The position numbers and the translations under genes were made by a program. A stretch of 60,554 bases of DNA. Origin: Gammaproteobacteria bacterium (GTDB lineage: Bacteria > Pseudomonadota > Gammaproteobacteria > Steroidobacterales > GCA-2729495). The notes beneath the pieces were generated by a model. That model was not told where the DNA came from. It searched no databases and saw only the letters and a program-made list of their open reading frames with translations. Positions 1 through 8,324 of this stretch are shown piece after piece. Within the stretch, counting starts at the first letter, position 1. Each line of letters begins with the position of its first letter. The stretch lies in contig JAHDYM010000008.1 of assembly GCA_023383705.1 (NCBI GenBank), forward strand, positions 1-60,554, in the 5' to 3' direction.

Positions 1-183
<183 letters not shown>

Positions 184-195
184 GCCGGATCGGCC

Positions 196-978
196 TCAGG
201 CCGCCTTGTCGCCGACGTCGGCCGGGGTCCGGGCCGGCCGCGACATCAGCCGCGCCATCAGGATGCCGCCCTCGTAGAGCAGGTACATCGGAATGGCCAG
301 CAGCGTCTGGGAGAAGACATCTGGCGGTGTCAGCAGCATGCCGACCACGAAGCAGCCGAGGAAAATGTACTGACGATTCTTCGTCAGCGTATCGATGCTC
401 ACGATGCCGATCACCACCAGGAGCACGGTGGCAACTGGTACCTCGAAAGCGATGCCGAAGGCGATGAACAGCACGAGGACGAAGTCCAGGTAGCTGTTGA
501 TGTCGGTCATGACCTGTACGTTGTCGGGCGCAGAGGCCGCAAAAAATCCGAACATGACCGGGAAAATCACGAAGTAGGCAAACAGCACGCCGATGTAGAA
601 CAGCACCACGCTCGACACCAGCAGCGGCACCGCGAACCGCTTTTCCCGGCGGTACAGGCCGGGCGCGACAAATGCCCAGATCTGGTAGATCACCGCCGGG
701 ATGGCCAGCATGATGGCCACATAAAAGCTGGTCTTGAATGGCGTCAGGAAAGGCGAAGCCACTTCGGTTGCGATCATCGACGAACCGGCCGGCAGCTTGG
801 CCATCAGCGGACTGGAAACGGCGCTGAAGATATCCCGGCTGAAGGGCAGCAGACAGACGAAAACGGCGAGCACCGCGCCACCGGCCTTCAGCAGGCGGGA
901 GCGCAGCTCCAGCAGATGCGACATCAGGCTGGCTTCGGGCAGTTCTTCCGGAGCCTCGGCGTGCTTGTCCTCAGCCAT
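196..978 (-). CDS. tatC: Sec-independent protein translocase subunit TatC
   Basis: TatC is the polytopic receptor of the twin-arginine translocase; with TatB it binds RR signal peptides of folded proteins at the inner membrane. The 260-residue product has the family's usual length and six membrane segments. The N-terminal cytoplasmic motif SHLLELRSRL, the first-loop segment ATEVASPFLTPFKTSFYV and the TPPDVFSQ motif before the last helices are all classic TatC. ATG at 978 overlaps the end of tatB by 8 bases, which suggests translational coupling. The order tatA-tatB-tatC is standard. Confidence 0.97.
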   Translation of the reverse strand: MAEDKHAEAPEELPEASLMSHLLELRSRLLKAGGAVLAVFVCLLPFSRDIFSAVSSPLMAKLPAGSSMIATEVASPFLTPFKTSFYVAIMLAIPAVIYQIWAFVAPGLYRREKRFAVPLLVSSVVLFYIGVLFAYFVIFPVMFGFFAASAPDNVQVMTDINSYLDFVLVLFIAFGIAFEVPVATVLLVVIGIVSIDTLTKNRQYIFLGCFVVGMLLTPPDVFSQTLLAIPMYLLYEGGILMARLMSRPARTPADVGDKAA

Positions 979-1354
979 GCGGTGGCAGCTGGTCCGGTGG
1001 TGACTCCGCAGCCGCGGTATTTGCTGCCAGGGCCTCGGCAGCCAGCTCCTCGGCTGCTTCAGCGGTGGAGGGTGGTTCGGTGGTCTTCGGAATCAGATCC
1101 GCCGCACCGGGCCGGCTGAACGCCGGCGGGTTCTGCTCGGCGCCCGATGCGGTGTTTTGCGGTGTGCTGGCCGCCCGGCGCGCTTCGGCTTCGATCTCGT
1201 CGCGAATCTGCTCGGAGAAGTTGCGCGCCATCCGGCGCGCCTGGCCGGCATATCGGCCGAGCTGGTCGGCGATTTTCGGCAGCTTCTCGGGACCCAGGAC
1301 GATCAGGCCGAGGCCGAACAGCAGAGCCAGCTCCCAGAAACCGATTTCGAACAT
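971..1354 (-). CDS. tatB: Sec-independent protein translocase subunit TatB
   Basis: A 127-residue protein with a short periplasmic start (MFEIGFWEL), one membrane helix (residues about 6-22), the hinge LGPEKLPK and an amphipathic helix with acidic and basic residues (NFSEQIRDEIEAEARR). The E near residue 8 and the GPEKLP hinge separate TatB from TatA. The tail after residue 65 is Ala/Pro/Glu-rich and probably unstructured, as usual. TatB forms the substrate-binding complex with TatC. It lies 25 bases after tatA and overlaps tatC. Confidence 0.95.
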   Translation of the reverse strand: MFEIGFWELALLFGLGLIVLGPEKLPKIADQLGRYAGQARRMARNFSEQIRDEIEAEARRAASTPQNTASGAEQNPPAFSRPGAADLIPKTTEPPSTAEAAEELAAEALAANTAAAESPPDQLPPHG

Positions 1355-1379
1355 GATCGCCGGACGCTATCGGGAATAC

Positions 1380-1625
1380 TCAGGCCTTGCCGTGATGATC
1401 GGCTTCGTGCTTGCGCTCGGCCGACTCGGAAAACTCGGCATCGGCCTGGCCGAGCTGCTTGGTGCTGGCCGGGCCCTGCTCGGCATCGTTCATGGCCTTG
1501 CGAAAGCCCTTGACGGCACCGCCGAGGTCCGTGCCGATGTCCTTGAGACGCTTGGTCCCGAAGATGGCGATGACGATGACCAGGATGATCAATAGTTGCC
1601 AGATGCTGATACCGCCGAGACCCAT
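1380..1625 (-). CDS. tatA: Sec-independent protein translocase subunit TatA
   Basis: An 81-residue protein with the TatA signature: start [18 protein letters not shown], one membrane helix, the [10 protein letters not shown] hinge and an amphipathic helix with [11 protein letters not shown]. TatA multimers form the translocation pore or weaken the bilayer next to TatBC. The start ATG at 1625 is preceded by a GGGAG ribosome site. It heads tatABC and follows the remnant of dtd on the same strand, 125 bases away. Confidence 0.95.
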   Translation of the reverse strand: MGLGGISIWQLLIILVIVIAIFGTKRLKDIGTDLGGAVKGFRKAMNDAEQGPASTKQLGQADAEFSESAERKHEADHHGKA

Positions 1626-1750
1626 GGTGGTCGCTCCCGTAAAACAAAGCCCGTGCGCAGGGCGAAAGGATACTCTAGGCGCCTAGGATAGTCCGATCAT
1701 TGCGCTGCCGGGTGACAAACATCACGCCTGGGGCGGTTGGTGGCTACCGC
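1626..1750 (-). promoter_or_regulatory. tatA upstream gap with 12-bp palindrome
   Basis: This gap lies between the dtd stop and the tatA start. It contains the perfect palindrome CTAGGCGCCTAG at 1675-1686, about 50 bases before the tatA ATG, with no T-tract, so it is not an obvious terminator. I see no convincing -35/-10 pair. Since the inserted element has cut dtd off from its own upstream DNA, any promoter now driving tatABC from host DNA must be here or inside dtd. Confidence 0.3.
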
Positions 1751-2173
1751 TCAAGCCTGTGGAACATGCAGCAAAAAGGTTGCCGGCCCGGTATTGACGA
1801 GTTCGATGTCCATGTTTGCACCAAATTCCCCGGTCTGGGTGGAGCAGCCCAGCAATCGGGCGCGGTCCGTGAGTTCCCTGAACAGGGCCACCGCGAGCTC
1901 CGGGCTGGCGGCCCGCTCGAAGCCGGGCCGGTTGCCCCGCGAGGTGTCCGCCACCAGGGTGAATTGCGGCACCAGCAGCAACTCGCCGCCCGTGTCCCTG
2001 AGGCTCAGGTTCATGCGGTCCTCGGCATCGGGAAAGACCCGGTATGCAAGCAGCCGCTCGGCCAGGCGGCCCGCCTGTGCCGGCCCATCGCCCCGTTCCA
2101 CCCCGACCAGCACCAGCAGGCCCGGACCGATCCGGGCGATCTGCTGCCCTGCGACCGAAACGGAGGCTTTTTT
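1751..2173 (-). pseudogene. dtd: D-aminoacyl-tRNA deacylase, codons 9 to end, split by the element
   Basis: Dtd removes D-amino acids from mischarged tRNA in the cytoplasm. This piece carries residues 9-148 of the family: ASVSVAGQ, IGPGLLVLVGVERGD, the active-site strand PQFTLVADTSRGNRPGF and the Gly-cisPro motif NTGPATF near the end. No ATG lies upstream in frame; a TAG stops the frame at 2210-2212 and the only usable start is GTG at 2113, which would drop the first two strands. The missing first eight codons lie at 50016-49993. Excision of the element would restore a 148-residue gene. As it stands it is probably inactive. Confidence 0.9.
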
Positions 2174-2176
2174 TAT
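2169..2176 (+). other. attL: attL of the conjugative element
   Basis: TTTTTTAT at the left junction. To its left the dtd reading frame is intact (codons AAA GCC TCC on the minus strand); to its right the frame is foreign and soon stops. The equivalent at the right end is TTTTTTAC at 49988-49995. The site fits the TTTTTYAT pattern known for Tn4371-type integrases. Confidence 0.85.
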
Positions 2177-2350
2177 TTCACGATGACTCCAGCACCGAAT
2201 TTCGCTGGACTACGCCGCAGCCCGATACAGCAGGTTTATCAATGGGTTAGGCGAGTTCAACATATGACGGTGCTTTCTGAAACCTGACCCGGCTTCCGTC
2301 CGCTTGGCCCCCATTTGGCTCTTGGAAACGGGTCTTTCCGAGGAGTCATC

Positions 2351-3556
2351 ATGGCTAAGATCAAGCTCACCAAGACCGCCGTTGATGCGGCGCAACCCCA
2401 GGCACAGGCCGTCGAACTACGGGATACAGTGGTGCCCGGCTTTTTGTGCAAGATCACCCCGGCGGGCCGCAAGGTGTTCATGCTCCAGTACCGGACGAAC
2501 ACCGGGGAGCGCCGCAAGCCCGCCCTGGGCCTGTTCGGGGAACTGACCGTGGAGCAGGCCCGCGTCATGGCGCAGGACTGGCTGGCCGAGGTTCGCCGGG
2601 GCGGCGACCCTGGCGGTGCCAAGGCCGAGGCACGCAAAGCGCCGACGGTCGAAGCGTTGTGCAAGAAGTTCATGGAGGACTACTCCAAGAAACGCAATAA
2701 GGTCAGCACGCAGGAAGGCTATCAGGCGGTCATCGACCGCAATATCGTCCCGCTGCTGGGCCGCAAGAAGGTTCAGGACGTAAAGCGGCCCGACATTGCC
2801 GGGCTGATGGAAAAGCTTGCCTACAAGCCGGCCGACGCGAATCACACCTTCGGCGTGCTGCGTAAGATGTTCAACATGGCCGAAGTGTGGGGCTTCCGCC
2901 CGGATGGCACCAATCCCTGCCGACATGTCCCCATGTTCCCGGCCGGCAAGGCTACCCGTCTCATCAATGACGAGGAAATGGCGCGCATCTTCCGCCATTT
3001 GGAGCATCTGGAGGCCGAGGGGCTGGAGAACTACGTCATTCCGCTGGCGATCCGGCTGCAATTCGAGTTCGCCGGTCGCCGTTCCGAAATCTGCAAGCTC
3101 GAATGGGACTGGATCGACTTCCAGAACCGGCGCGTCGTCTGGCCCGACAGCAAGACCGGCGGCATGTCCAAGCCTTTGAGCGAAGAAGCCCACCGGCTGC
3201 TTTCGACTGCCCCTCGCCGGGAAGGTAGCCCCTACGTTCTGCCGTCGCCCAACGACCCGACCAAACACCTAACCTATGGCGAGCACTACGGCGGCTGGAC
3301 TCGGGCGCTCAAGGCAGCTGGCGTGCCGCACGTCGGCACGCATGGTATCCGCCACCGCTCCGCGACCGATATTGCCAATTCGGGTATCCCGGTCAAGGTC
3401 GGCATGGTGCTGACGGCGCACAAGACCGTGGCGATGTTCATGCGCTATGTCCACACCGAGGACAAGCCGGTTCGGGAAGCGGCCGAACTGGTGGCGAGCC
3501 GGCGCAAGACGATCACCGGCACCAAACGCCCCCCTGCTGCGGAGGCGACGGCATGA
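2351..3556 (+). CDS. int: Tyrosine-recombinase integrase, Tn4371 type
   Basis: A 401-residue phage-type integrase that would catalyse integration and excision at the dtd site. The N-terminal arm-binding domain (DUF4102-like, about residues 1-90) has RDTVVPGFLCKITPAGRKVF. A core-binding region follows, and the catalytic domain shows Arg in FAGRRSEICKLEW (about 241), HGIRHR (about 330) and the tyrosine in FMRYVHTED (about 365). ATG at 2351 is chosen because it follows GAGGAG at 2339-2344. The gene is the first in the element and reads inward. Its stop overlaps the start of the next gene (ATGA at 3553-3556). Confidence 0.93.
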   Translation: MAKIKLTKTAVDAAQPQAQAVELRDTVVPGFLCKITPAGRKVFMLQYRTNTGERRKPALGLFGELTVEQARVMAQDWLAEVRRGGDPGGAKAEARKAPTVEALCKKFMEDYSKKRNKVSTQEGYQAVIDRNIVPLLGRKKVQDVKRPDIAGLMEKLAYKPADANHTFGVLRKMFNMAEVWGFRPDGTNPCRHVPMFPAGKATRLINDEEMARIFRHLEHLEAEGLENYVIPLAIRLQFEFAGRRSEICKLEWDWIDFQNRRVVWPDSKTGGMSKPLSEEAHRLLSTAPRREGSPYVLPSPNDPTKHLTYGEHYGGWTRALKAAGVPHVGTHGIRHRSATDIANSGIPVKVGMVLTAHKTVAMFMRYVHTEDKPVREAAELVASRRKTITGTKRPPAAEATA

Positions 3557-4617
3557 CCAGGCGCAAGGAATCCATCGCGTCGCCTACAGCGCCTTCGGCG
3601 CTGCTGGGCGACATTCGGGCGCTGATCGAAGCTGCGCGCAAGCGCGCCGCTTCGGCGGTGAATAGCGAGCTGTCGATGCTCTACTGGCGCATCGGCCAGC
3701 GCATCCATACGCAGGTCTTGGAAGGTCGGCGGGCCGACTACGGCGAGGAAGTCGTGTCCACGCTGGCGGTGCAACTGGTGAAGGAGTACGGCGGCAGCTT
3801 TTCGGTCAAGAATCTGCGCCGGATGGTGCAGTTCGCCGTCGCCTACCCGGACGAGCGAATTGTCGTATCACTGATACGACAATTGAGCTGGACGCACTTC
3901 ATCGCCTTGATTCCGCTGAAAGACCCGCTTATGCGGGACTACTACGCGCAGATGGCGAGCGCCGAACGCTGGAGCGTGCGGACGCTGCGCGAGCGCATTG
4001 ACTCGATGCTGTACGAGCGCACGGCGCTGTCCCAAAAGCCCGAAGAAACCATCGCGCAGGAGTTGGCGACCCTGCGCGATGCGCAACGCATGACGCCGGC
4101 GCTGGTCATGCGCGACCCGTACATTCTCGACTTCCTGGGCCTGCGGGATAGCTGGCAGGAAGGCGACTTGGAAGCCGCGATCATCCGCGAAATGGAAGCC
4201 TTCCTGCTGGAGCTTGGCGCGGGCTTTTCCTTCGTTGCCCGGCAGAAGCGCATCCCGATTGACGACGAGGATTTTCACCTTGACCTGCTTTTTTACAACC
4301 GCAAGCTGCGGCGGCTGGTGGCCGTCGAATTGAAGATCGGAGAGTTCAAGGCAGCGTACAAGGGGCAGATGGAGCTTTACCTGCGCTGGCTGGACAAGCA
4401 CGAGCGGGAGCCGGAAGAAGCCTCGCCGCTGGGAATCATCCTCTGCACGGGCAAGAAGCGCGAACAAATCGAACTGCTGGAATTGGACAAGTCGGGCATC
4501 CACGTCGCCGAGTACCTGACCACCTTGCCGCCGCGTGCGGTGTTGGGCGAACGGTTGCAGCAGGCGACCGAGCGGGCGCGCTTACAGATCGAACAGCGCA
4601 CACAGGACACGAAGTAG
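3553..4617 (+). CDS. DUF1016/YhcG-type PDDEXK nuclease-domain protein
   Basis: A 354-residue protein with an N-terminal DUF1016 domain (LYWRIGQRI, YGGSFSVKNLRRMVQFA, RQLSWTHF) and a C-terminal PDDEXK nuclease-like domain around residues 225-330. The putative metal-binding set is D in FHLDLLFYNRKL, ExK in VAVELKIGEF and Q in KGQMELYL. The family's role is not settled; members turn up on mobile elements and next to restriction systems. Its ATG overlaps the int stop by 4 bases, so the two are probably co-translated, and a link to integration or to excluding competing DNA is possible (inference). The coding sequence contains a 27-bp perfect palindrome. Confidence 0.85.
   Translation: MTRRKESIASPTAPSALLGDIRALIEAARKRAASAVNSELSMLYWRIGQRIHTQVLEGRRADYGEEVVSTLAVQLVKEYGGSFSVKNLRRMVQFAVAYPDERIVVSLIRQLSWTHFIALIPLKDPLMRDYYAQMASAERWSVRTLRERIDSMLYERTALSQKPEETIAQELATLRDAQRMTPALVMRDPYILDFLGLRDSWQEGDLEAAIIREMEAFLLELGAGFSFVARQKRIPIDDEDFHLDLLFYNRKLRRLVAVELKIGEFKAAYKGQMELYLRWLDKHEREPEEASPLGIILCTGKKREQIELLELDKSGIHVAEYLTTLPPRAVLGERLQQATERARLQIEQRTQDTK
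3858..3884 (+). repeat. 27-bp perfect palindrome inside the YhcG-type gene
   Basis: AATTGTCGTATCA at 3858-3870 and its exact reverse complement at 3872-3884 flank a single C. The site lies in frame within codons for the RQLSW region of the DUF1016 domain, so it is both coding and dyad-symmetric. Arms of 13 bp with a 1-base centre are more typical of a protein-binding site or cruciform than of a hairpin in mRNA. Confidence 0.8.
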
Positions 4618-4633
4618 GCCAAGCAGCATTCGT

Positions 4634-4702
4634 GCGTCCTGGCGTGCCGCCGTCGGGTTCGCGGGCTGCACCCCGCGTTTCGCTCCGAATCACAGTCATC
4701 CC
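4634..4702 (+). repeat. GC-rich direct repeat, copy A (left of the chr-ars block)
   Basis: About 70 bases with the core GGGTTCGCGGGCTGC and the downstream motif TCCGAATC. Copy B at 10293-10362 is the same in order and strand with scattered mismatches. The two copies bracket the chromate/arsenic block exactly. A looser third copy lies at 26290-26378. The 160-bp gap 4618-4778 holds no other feature I can support. Confidence 0.75.
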
Positions 4703-4778
4703 GTTTGCCTACCCGCATGCGCCTGATGCCCAGCACACCCAGGTGCATGACGTAGCGCCCTCCTGATTCTGCGCAGGA

Positions 4779-5978
4779 TCAGGCAGACAGGATTTGCCCC
4801 GCTATGGCGGCCAGCACAACCACCAGCACCGGCGGCAAGCGTCCATAGACCAGCAGGCCGAAGGCGGCCAAGGCCAGAGCGAAATCGGTGCGTCCGTGGA
4901 TGGCGCTCGTCCATACCGGGTCGTAGAGCGCGGACAGCAGGATGCCGACCACGCCTGCGTTGATACCCGCCATTGCAGCCTGGATGCCCTGGCGGTGGCG
5001 CAGCCGCTGCCAGAACGGCAGCGTGCCGATCAGCACGAGGAAGGCCGGCACGAAGATCACGACCAGCAGCACCAGTCCACCAAGCCAGCCGTGCAAGGGC
5101 CAGTCGGCCACAGTGCCGAGATAGGCCGCGAAGGTGAACAGCGGCCCCGGTACGGCCTGCGCCGCACCGTAACCGGCCAGGAAATCGGCATTGCCGACCG
5201 CGCCGGTCGAGCCGGTGACTGCTTGCAGCAGCGGCAACACAACATGGCCGCCACCGAACACCAGTGCGCCGGCGCGGAAGAAGCCGTCGATCAGCGCAGC
5301 CATCGTCGAGCCGCTGGTCGCCGCCCACAGCGGCAGACCAAGCAGCAACGCGGCTAGCAAGCCCAATGCCATCGCGCCTGTACGGCGCGACACCGCATAT
5401 GAGGCCAGGTGCGCTGCCGGCAGCGGCGGCAGTTGCAGCCACCAGCGACCGATCAGGCCCGTCATGACGATGGCCGCGACTTGCACCCAGGCCGACGGCA
5501 GCAATAGTGTCAGCAACGCGGCCAGGATCGCTAGCGCGGCGCGGGGCCGGTCGGGGCACAGCGTTTTCGCCATGCCCCACACCGCTTGCGCCACCACGGC
5601 GACGGCAACCACTTTCAAGCCATGCACCCAGCCGGCTTCAGCGAGCGCGTGGTATTCGGAAATGCCGTAGGCGAACAGGATCAGTACGAGCGCCGAGGGC
5701 AACGTGAATCCGACCCAAGCCGCCAGTGCGCCCCACCCACCAGCACGGCCCAAGCCAAGCGCCATGCCGACCTGGCTGCTGGCCGGCCCCGGCAGGAACT
5801 GGCACAGCGCGACCAGATCGGCGTAGCTGCGATCGTCCAGCCAGCGGCGACGCTCGACGAACTCCGTGCGGAAGTAGCCCAAGTGCGCGATTGGCCCGCC
5901 GAAGGAGGTCAGCCCCAGCCGCAGAAAAACCAGAAAAACGCGCCAGGCGTTGTCGCGCTCTGCGGCTGGCTCTGGCAT
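4779..5978 (-). CDS. chrA: Chromate efflux transporter ChrA
   Basis: A 399-residue CHR-family membrane protein expected to export chromate. It has the duplicated CHR architecture: the first half carries FLRLGLTSFGGPIAHLGYFR and LCQFLPGPASSQVGMALG; the second repeats this as GGGHVVLPLLQAVTG and FLAGYGAAQAVPGPLFTFAAY. The FGGP/FGGGH and PGP motifs are the family signature. ATG at 5978 shares one base with the arsH stop (TGATG). It ends the arsenic operon; the IS3 element upstream probably lowers its expression. Confidence 0.93.
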   Translation of the reverse strand: MPEPAAERDNAWRVFLVFLRLGLTSFGGPIAHLGYFRTEFVERRRWLDDRSYADLVALCQFLPGPASSQVGMALGLGRAGGWGALAAWVGFTLPSALVLILFAYGISEYHALAEAGWVHGLKVVAVAVVAQAVWGMAKTLCPDRPRAALAILAALLTLLLPSAWVQVAAIVMTGLIGRWWLQLPPLPAAHLASYAVSRRTGAMALGLLAALLLGLPLWAATSGSTMAALIDGFFRAGALVFGGGHVVLPLLQAVTGSTGAVGNADFLAGYGAAQAVPGPLFTFAAYLGTVADWPLHGWLGGLVLLVVIFVPAFLVLIGTLPFWQRLRHRQGIQAAMAGINAGVVGILLSALYDPVWTSAIHGRTDFALALAAFGLLVYGRLPPVLVVVLAAIAGQILSA

Positions 5979-6715
5979 CAAATCGACTCCTGTTTCATGC
6001 GCTTGGACAACGCTTCGGCGCTTTCCTTGCGCTCGCTGTACCGATCCACCAGATACGGTGCCGCGTCGCGCGTGAGCAGCGTGAACTTCATCAGTTCTTC
6101 CATCACGTCCACAATGCGGTCGTAATAGGCCGAGAGCTTCATGCGCCCGGTTTCATCGAACTCCTGATATGCCTTGGCGACCGAAGACTGGTTCGGGATG
6201 GTCAGCATCCGCATCCAGCGACCCAGCACGCGCATCTGGTTGACCGCATTGAATGACTGCGAGCCGCCTGATACCTGCATCACTGCCAGCGTCTTGCCCT
6301 GGGTCGGGCGCACCGCTCCGGAAGACAGTGGAATCCAGTCGATCTGCGTCTTCATCAGGCCGGTCATCGCGCCGTGGCGCTCCGGCGAGCACCACACCAT
6401 GCCTTCCGTCCATTGCGCCAGTTCGCGCAGTTCCTTGACCTTCGGATGATCGTCGCCGGCATCGTCCACCAGCGGCAGGCCCGACGGGTTGAAGAACCGT
6501 GTTTCGCCGCCGAGCGCACGCAGGATGCGCGCCGCTTCTTCGGCGGCAAGGCGGCTGTACGAGCGCTCACGCAGCGAACCGTAGAGCAGCAGGAAGCGCG
6601 GCGCGTGCGTGGCGCGTTCGGGTGTCAGGAGCCGTTCCTTGTCCGGCTGCTGGAACAGCGTGGCATCAAGGTTCGGCAGGCCGATACGAGTATCAGACAC
6701 GCTGCCCCTTTGCAT
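5978..6715 (-). CDS. arsH: ArsH, NADPH-dependent FMN oxidoreductase
   Basis: ArsH oxidises trivalent organoarsenicals and reduces other substrates using NADPH and FMN. The 245-residue flavodoxin-like protein shows the FMN phosphate loop [10 protein letters not shown] (about residues 46-55), the segment [11 protein letters not shown] near residue 110 and the C-terminal YSERKES region typical of ArsH. ATG at 6715 overlaps arsC by 23 bases; GTG at 6700 (VSDTRIG) is an alternative start. It lies between the disrupted arsC and chrA. Confidence 0.93.
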   Translation of the reverse strand: MQRGSVSDTRIGLPNLDATLFQQPDKERLLTPERATHAPRFLLLYGSLRERSYSRLAAEEAARILRALGGETRFFNPSGLPLVDDAGDDHPKVKELRELAQWTEGMVWCSPERHGAMTGLMKTQIDWIPLSSGAVRPTQGKTLAVMQVSGGSQSFNAVNQMRVLGRWMRMLTIPNQSSVAKAYQEFDETGRMKLSAYYDRIVDVMEELMKFTLLTRDAAPYLVDRYSERKESAEALSKRMKQESI

Positions 6716-7081
6716 CCACTACCGCCTCGCCGTCTTCCTTGTTGAACGCGCCGCGCTGCGGATTCGGCAGAATGTCCAGCACGGTTTCCGAGGGGCGGCA
6801 CAGCTTCGTGCCCAGAGGCGTGACCACGATGGGCCGGTTCATCAGGATCGGATGTTGCCCGATGGCATCGAGCAACTGATCATCCGTCCATTTCGGGTCG
6901 GCCAAGCCCAACTCCGCATAGGGCGTGCCTTTCTCGCGCAGCACCTCGCGCGCGCTCAGGCCCGCGTCCGCCAACAGCTTGACCAGCGTTTCACGCGTCG
7001 GTGGCGTCTTCAGGTACTCAATGACCGTGGGTTCCTCGCCGCTGTTGCGAATGAGGGCCAGCACATTGCGCGAGGTGCCGC
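6693..7081 (-). pseudogene. arsC: Glutaredoxin-type arsenate reductase ArsC, C-terminal part
   Basis: This piece encodes GTSRNVLALIRNSGEEP through the end of an R773-type ArsC, including NRPIVVTPLGTKLCRPSE. It lacks the start and the catalytic Cys12, which remain in the fragment at 8278-8315. The two parts are separated by the IS3-family element with a 4-bp target duplication CCGC (7078-7081 and 8278-8281). Joining them with one copy gives 423 bases, a 140-residue protein of normal length. A GTG at 7064 could start a product, but without the active-site cysteine it cannot reduce arsenate. Confidence 0.95.
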
Positions 7082-7120
7082 GGTAATCCCCCCATTTTTA
7101 ACGGTCGTTAAACGTAGAGG

Positions 7121-7957
7121 CTAAGCGGCCAAGGCCATTTTCTGAATTGGTGTAATGCCGCCCAAGGCCATATTTGGCCGTTCGTGATTGTAAGTCCAGA
7201 GCCAGCGTGTGGCGAAGTCCTGGATATCAGACACAGAATCAAATAAGTGATGAGCTAACCAGTCGTAGCGCACCGTGCGGTTATATCGTTCGATATAGGC
7301 GTTTTGCTGCGGCTTACCTGGTTGGATAAACTGTAATTTGATATGGTTCTTTTCCGCCCAGCCCATCAGTGCAGAACTTGCGTATTCCGGGCCGTTGTCG
7401 CAGCGAATTACCTTTGGTTTGCCGCGCCACTCTATGACCTGTTCAAGCGAACGAATCACTCGTAAAGCGGGCAGCGAGAAGTCCACATCAATGCATAGGC
7501 CTTCGCGGTTGTAGTCGTCGATAACATTGAACAGCCGGATGCTGCGACCGTCGGCCAACTGGTCGTGCATAAAGTCCATCGACCAGATTTCATTAGGTGC
7601 GTACGGTACCGCCAAGGGCTCTGGTTGTTCCCGCACCAAGCGTTTACGCGGTTTGATACGCATGTTTAACTCCAGCTCACGGTAAATGCGGTATATGCGC
7701 TTGTGGTTCCACTTGAAGCCTTTGACGTTGCGCAGATACAGGTAGCACAAGCCGAACCCCCAGTTCCGTTGGTTGTGGGTCAAACGAAGCAGCCAGTCGG
7801 CTATCTGCTGATTGTCGCTGCTTAACTTGGATTGATACCGATAGCATTTCTCGCTAATGCTAAATGCGCTGCAAGCCAGACGAATGCTGACGGCGAACTG
7901 CTTGACCGCTCGTTGCGCCATCTCACGTCGGTGAGATGGCTTCACCACTTTTTTCAA
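7121..7957 (-). CDS. IS3-family transposase OrfB (DDE integrase domain)
   Basis: This 278-codon frame supplies the catalytic half of the OrfAB transposase. The DDE triad is visible as D in [12 protein letters not shown] in [12 protein letters not shown] and E in [12 protein letters not shown], in the retroviral-integrase fold (rve domain) preceded by an HTH_21-type region with [20 protein letters not shown]. Its frame begins inside orfA and is probably reached by -1 frameshifting at the A6G run. It is intact, so the element may still be active. Confidence 0.94.
   Translation of the reverse strand: MKKVVKPSHRREMAQRAVKQFAVSIRLACSAFSISEKCYRYQSKLSSDNQQIADWLLRLTHNQRNWGFGLCYLYLRNVKGFKWNHKRIYRIYRELELNMRIKPRKRLVREQPEPLAVPYAPNEIWSMDFMHDQLADGRSIRLFNVIDDYNREGLCIDVDFSLPALRVIRSLEQVIEWRGKPKVIRCDNGPEYASSALMGWAEKNHIKLQFIQPGKPQQNAYIERYNRTVRYDWLAHHLFDSVSDIQDFATRWLWTYNHERPNMALGGITPIQKMALAA
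7921..7954 (-). promoter_or_regulatory. Programmed -1 frameshift signal: A6G plus hairpin
   Basis: On the minus strand AAAAAAG (7954-7948) lies in the orfA/orfB overlap, the slippery heptamer used by IS3 elements. Eleven bases further comes TCTCACCGACGTGAGA (7936-7921), a perfect 6-bp stem with a 4-base loop that also contains the orfA stop. Slippery run plus short spacer plus stem is the expected layout for making OrfAB. Confidence 0.8.
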
Positions 7958-8207
7958 TGGCCTCCTTCAGGATTTCAGCCTTGAGCCGTTCCTCTGCATA
8001 CATCTTTTTTAGCCGGGCGTTCTCTGCTTCCAGCTCTTTCATGCGTGACATGAGGCCAGCATCCATGCCGCCGTACTTGGCGCGCCATTTATAGAACGTG
8101 GCACTGCTCATACCGTGCTCTCGGCAAAGCTCCGGTACCGGCGTACCCGCCTCGGACTGCTTGAGGATGGCAATTATCTGACTGTCGGTAAAGCGTGAGG
8201 TCTTCAT
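7923..8207 (-). CDS. IS3-family OrfA (helix-turn-helix DNA-binding protein)
   Basis: A 94-residue OrfA with the IS3 HTH_8 domain: [37 protein letters not shown] and the leucine-zipper stretch [18 protein letters not shown]. OrfA binds the terminal repeats and, fused to OrfB by frameshift, forms the transposase. ATG at 8207 lies about 70 bases inside the right end of the element. Its TGA falls within the frameshift hairpin. Confidence 0.94.
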   Translation of the reverse strand: MKTSRFTDSQIIAILKQSEAGTPVPELCREHGMSSATFYKWRAKYGGMDAGLMSRMKELEAENARLKKMYAEERLKAEILKEAIEKSGEAISPT

Positions 8208-8277
8208 GCAAAATTTCCTGAATACTTCTGTTAGAAAATTCTACCTTTAAGACCGTTCCTTTTCTGGGGGGAATACC

Positions 8278-8315
8278 CCGCAGTTCGGGTTGTGATAGAT
8301 CGTGATGTTGCTCAT
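8278..8315 (-). pseudogene. arsC: Glutaredoxin-type arsenate reductase ArsC, N-terminal part
   Basis: ATG at 8315 encodes MSNITIYHNPNC and then the first two bases of Gly13 before IS3 sequence takes over. This is the standard start of R773-type ArsC and includes the catalytic Cys12. It lies 9 bases after the acr3 stop, so it was the fourth gene of the operon. Read-through into the IS gives a short foreign tail. Confidence 0.92.
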
Positions 8316-8324
8316 GGGTTTCTC

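Larger units (their letters stand above)
7082..8277 (-). mobile_element. IS3-family insertion sequence in arsC, 1196 bp
   Basis: Imperfect terminal inverted repeats start GGTAATCCCCCCA (left, plus strand) and GGTATTCCCCCCA (right, minus strand), and both continue to an ACGGTC block. The element is flanked by CCGC on each side. It carries orfA and orfB overlapping in the -1 frame, transcribed in the same direction as the interrupted ars operon. Confidence 0.92.
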
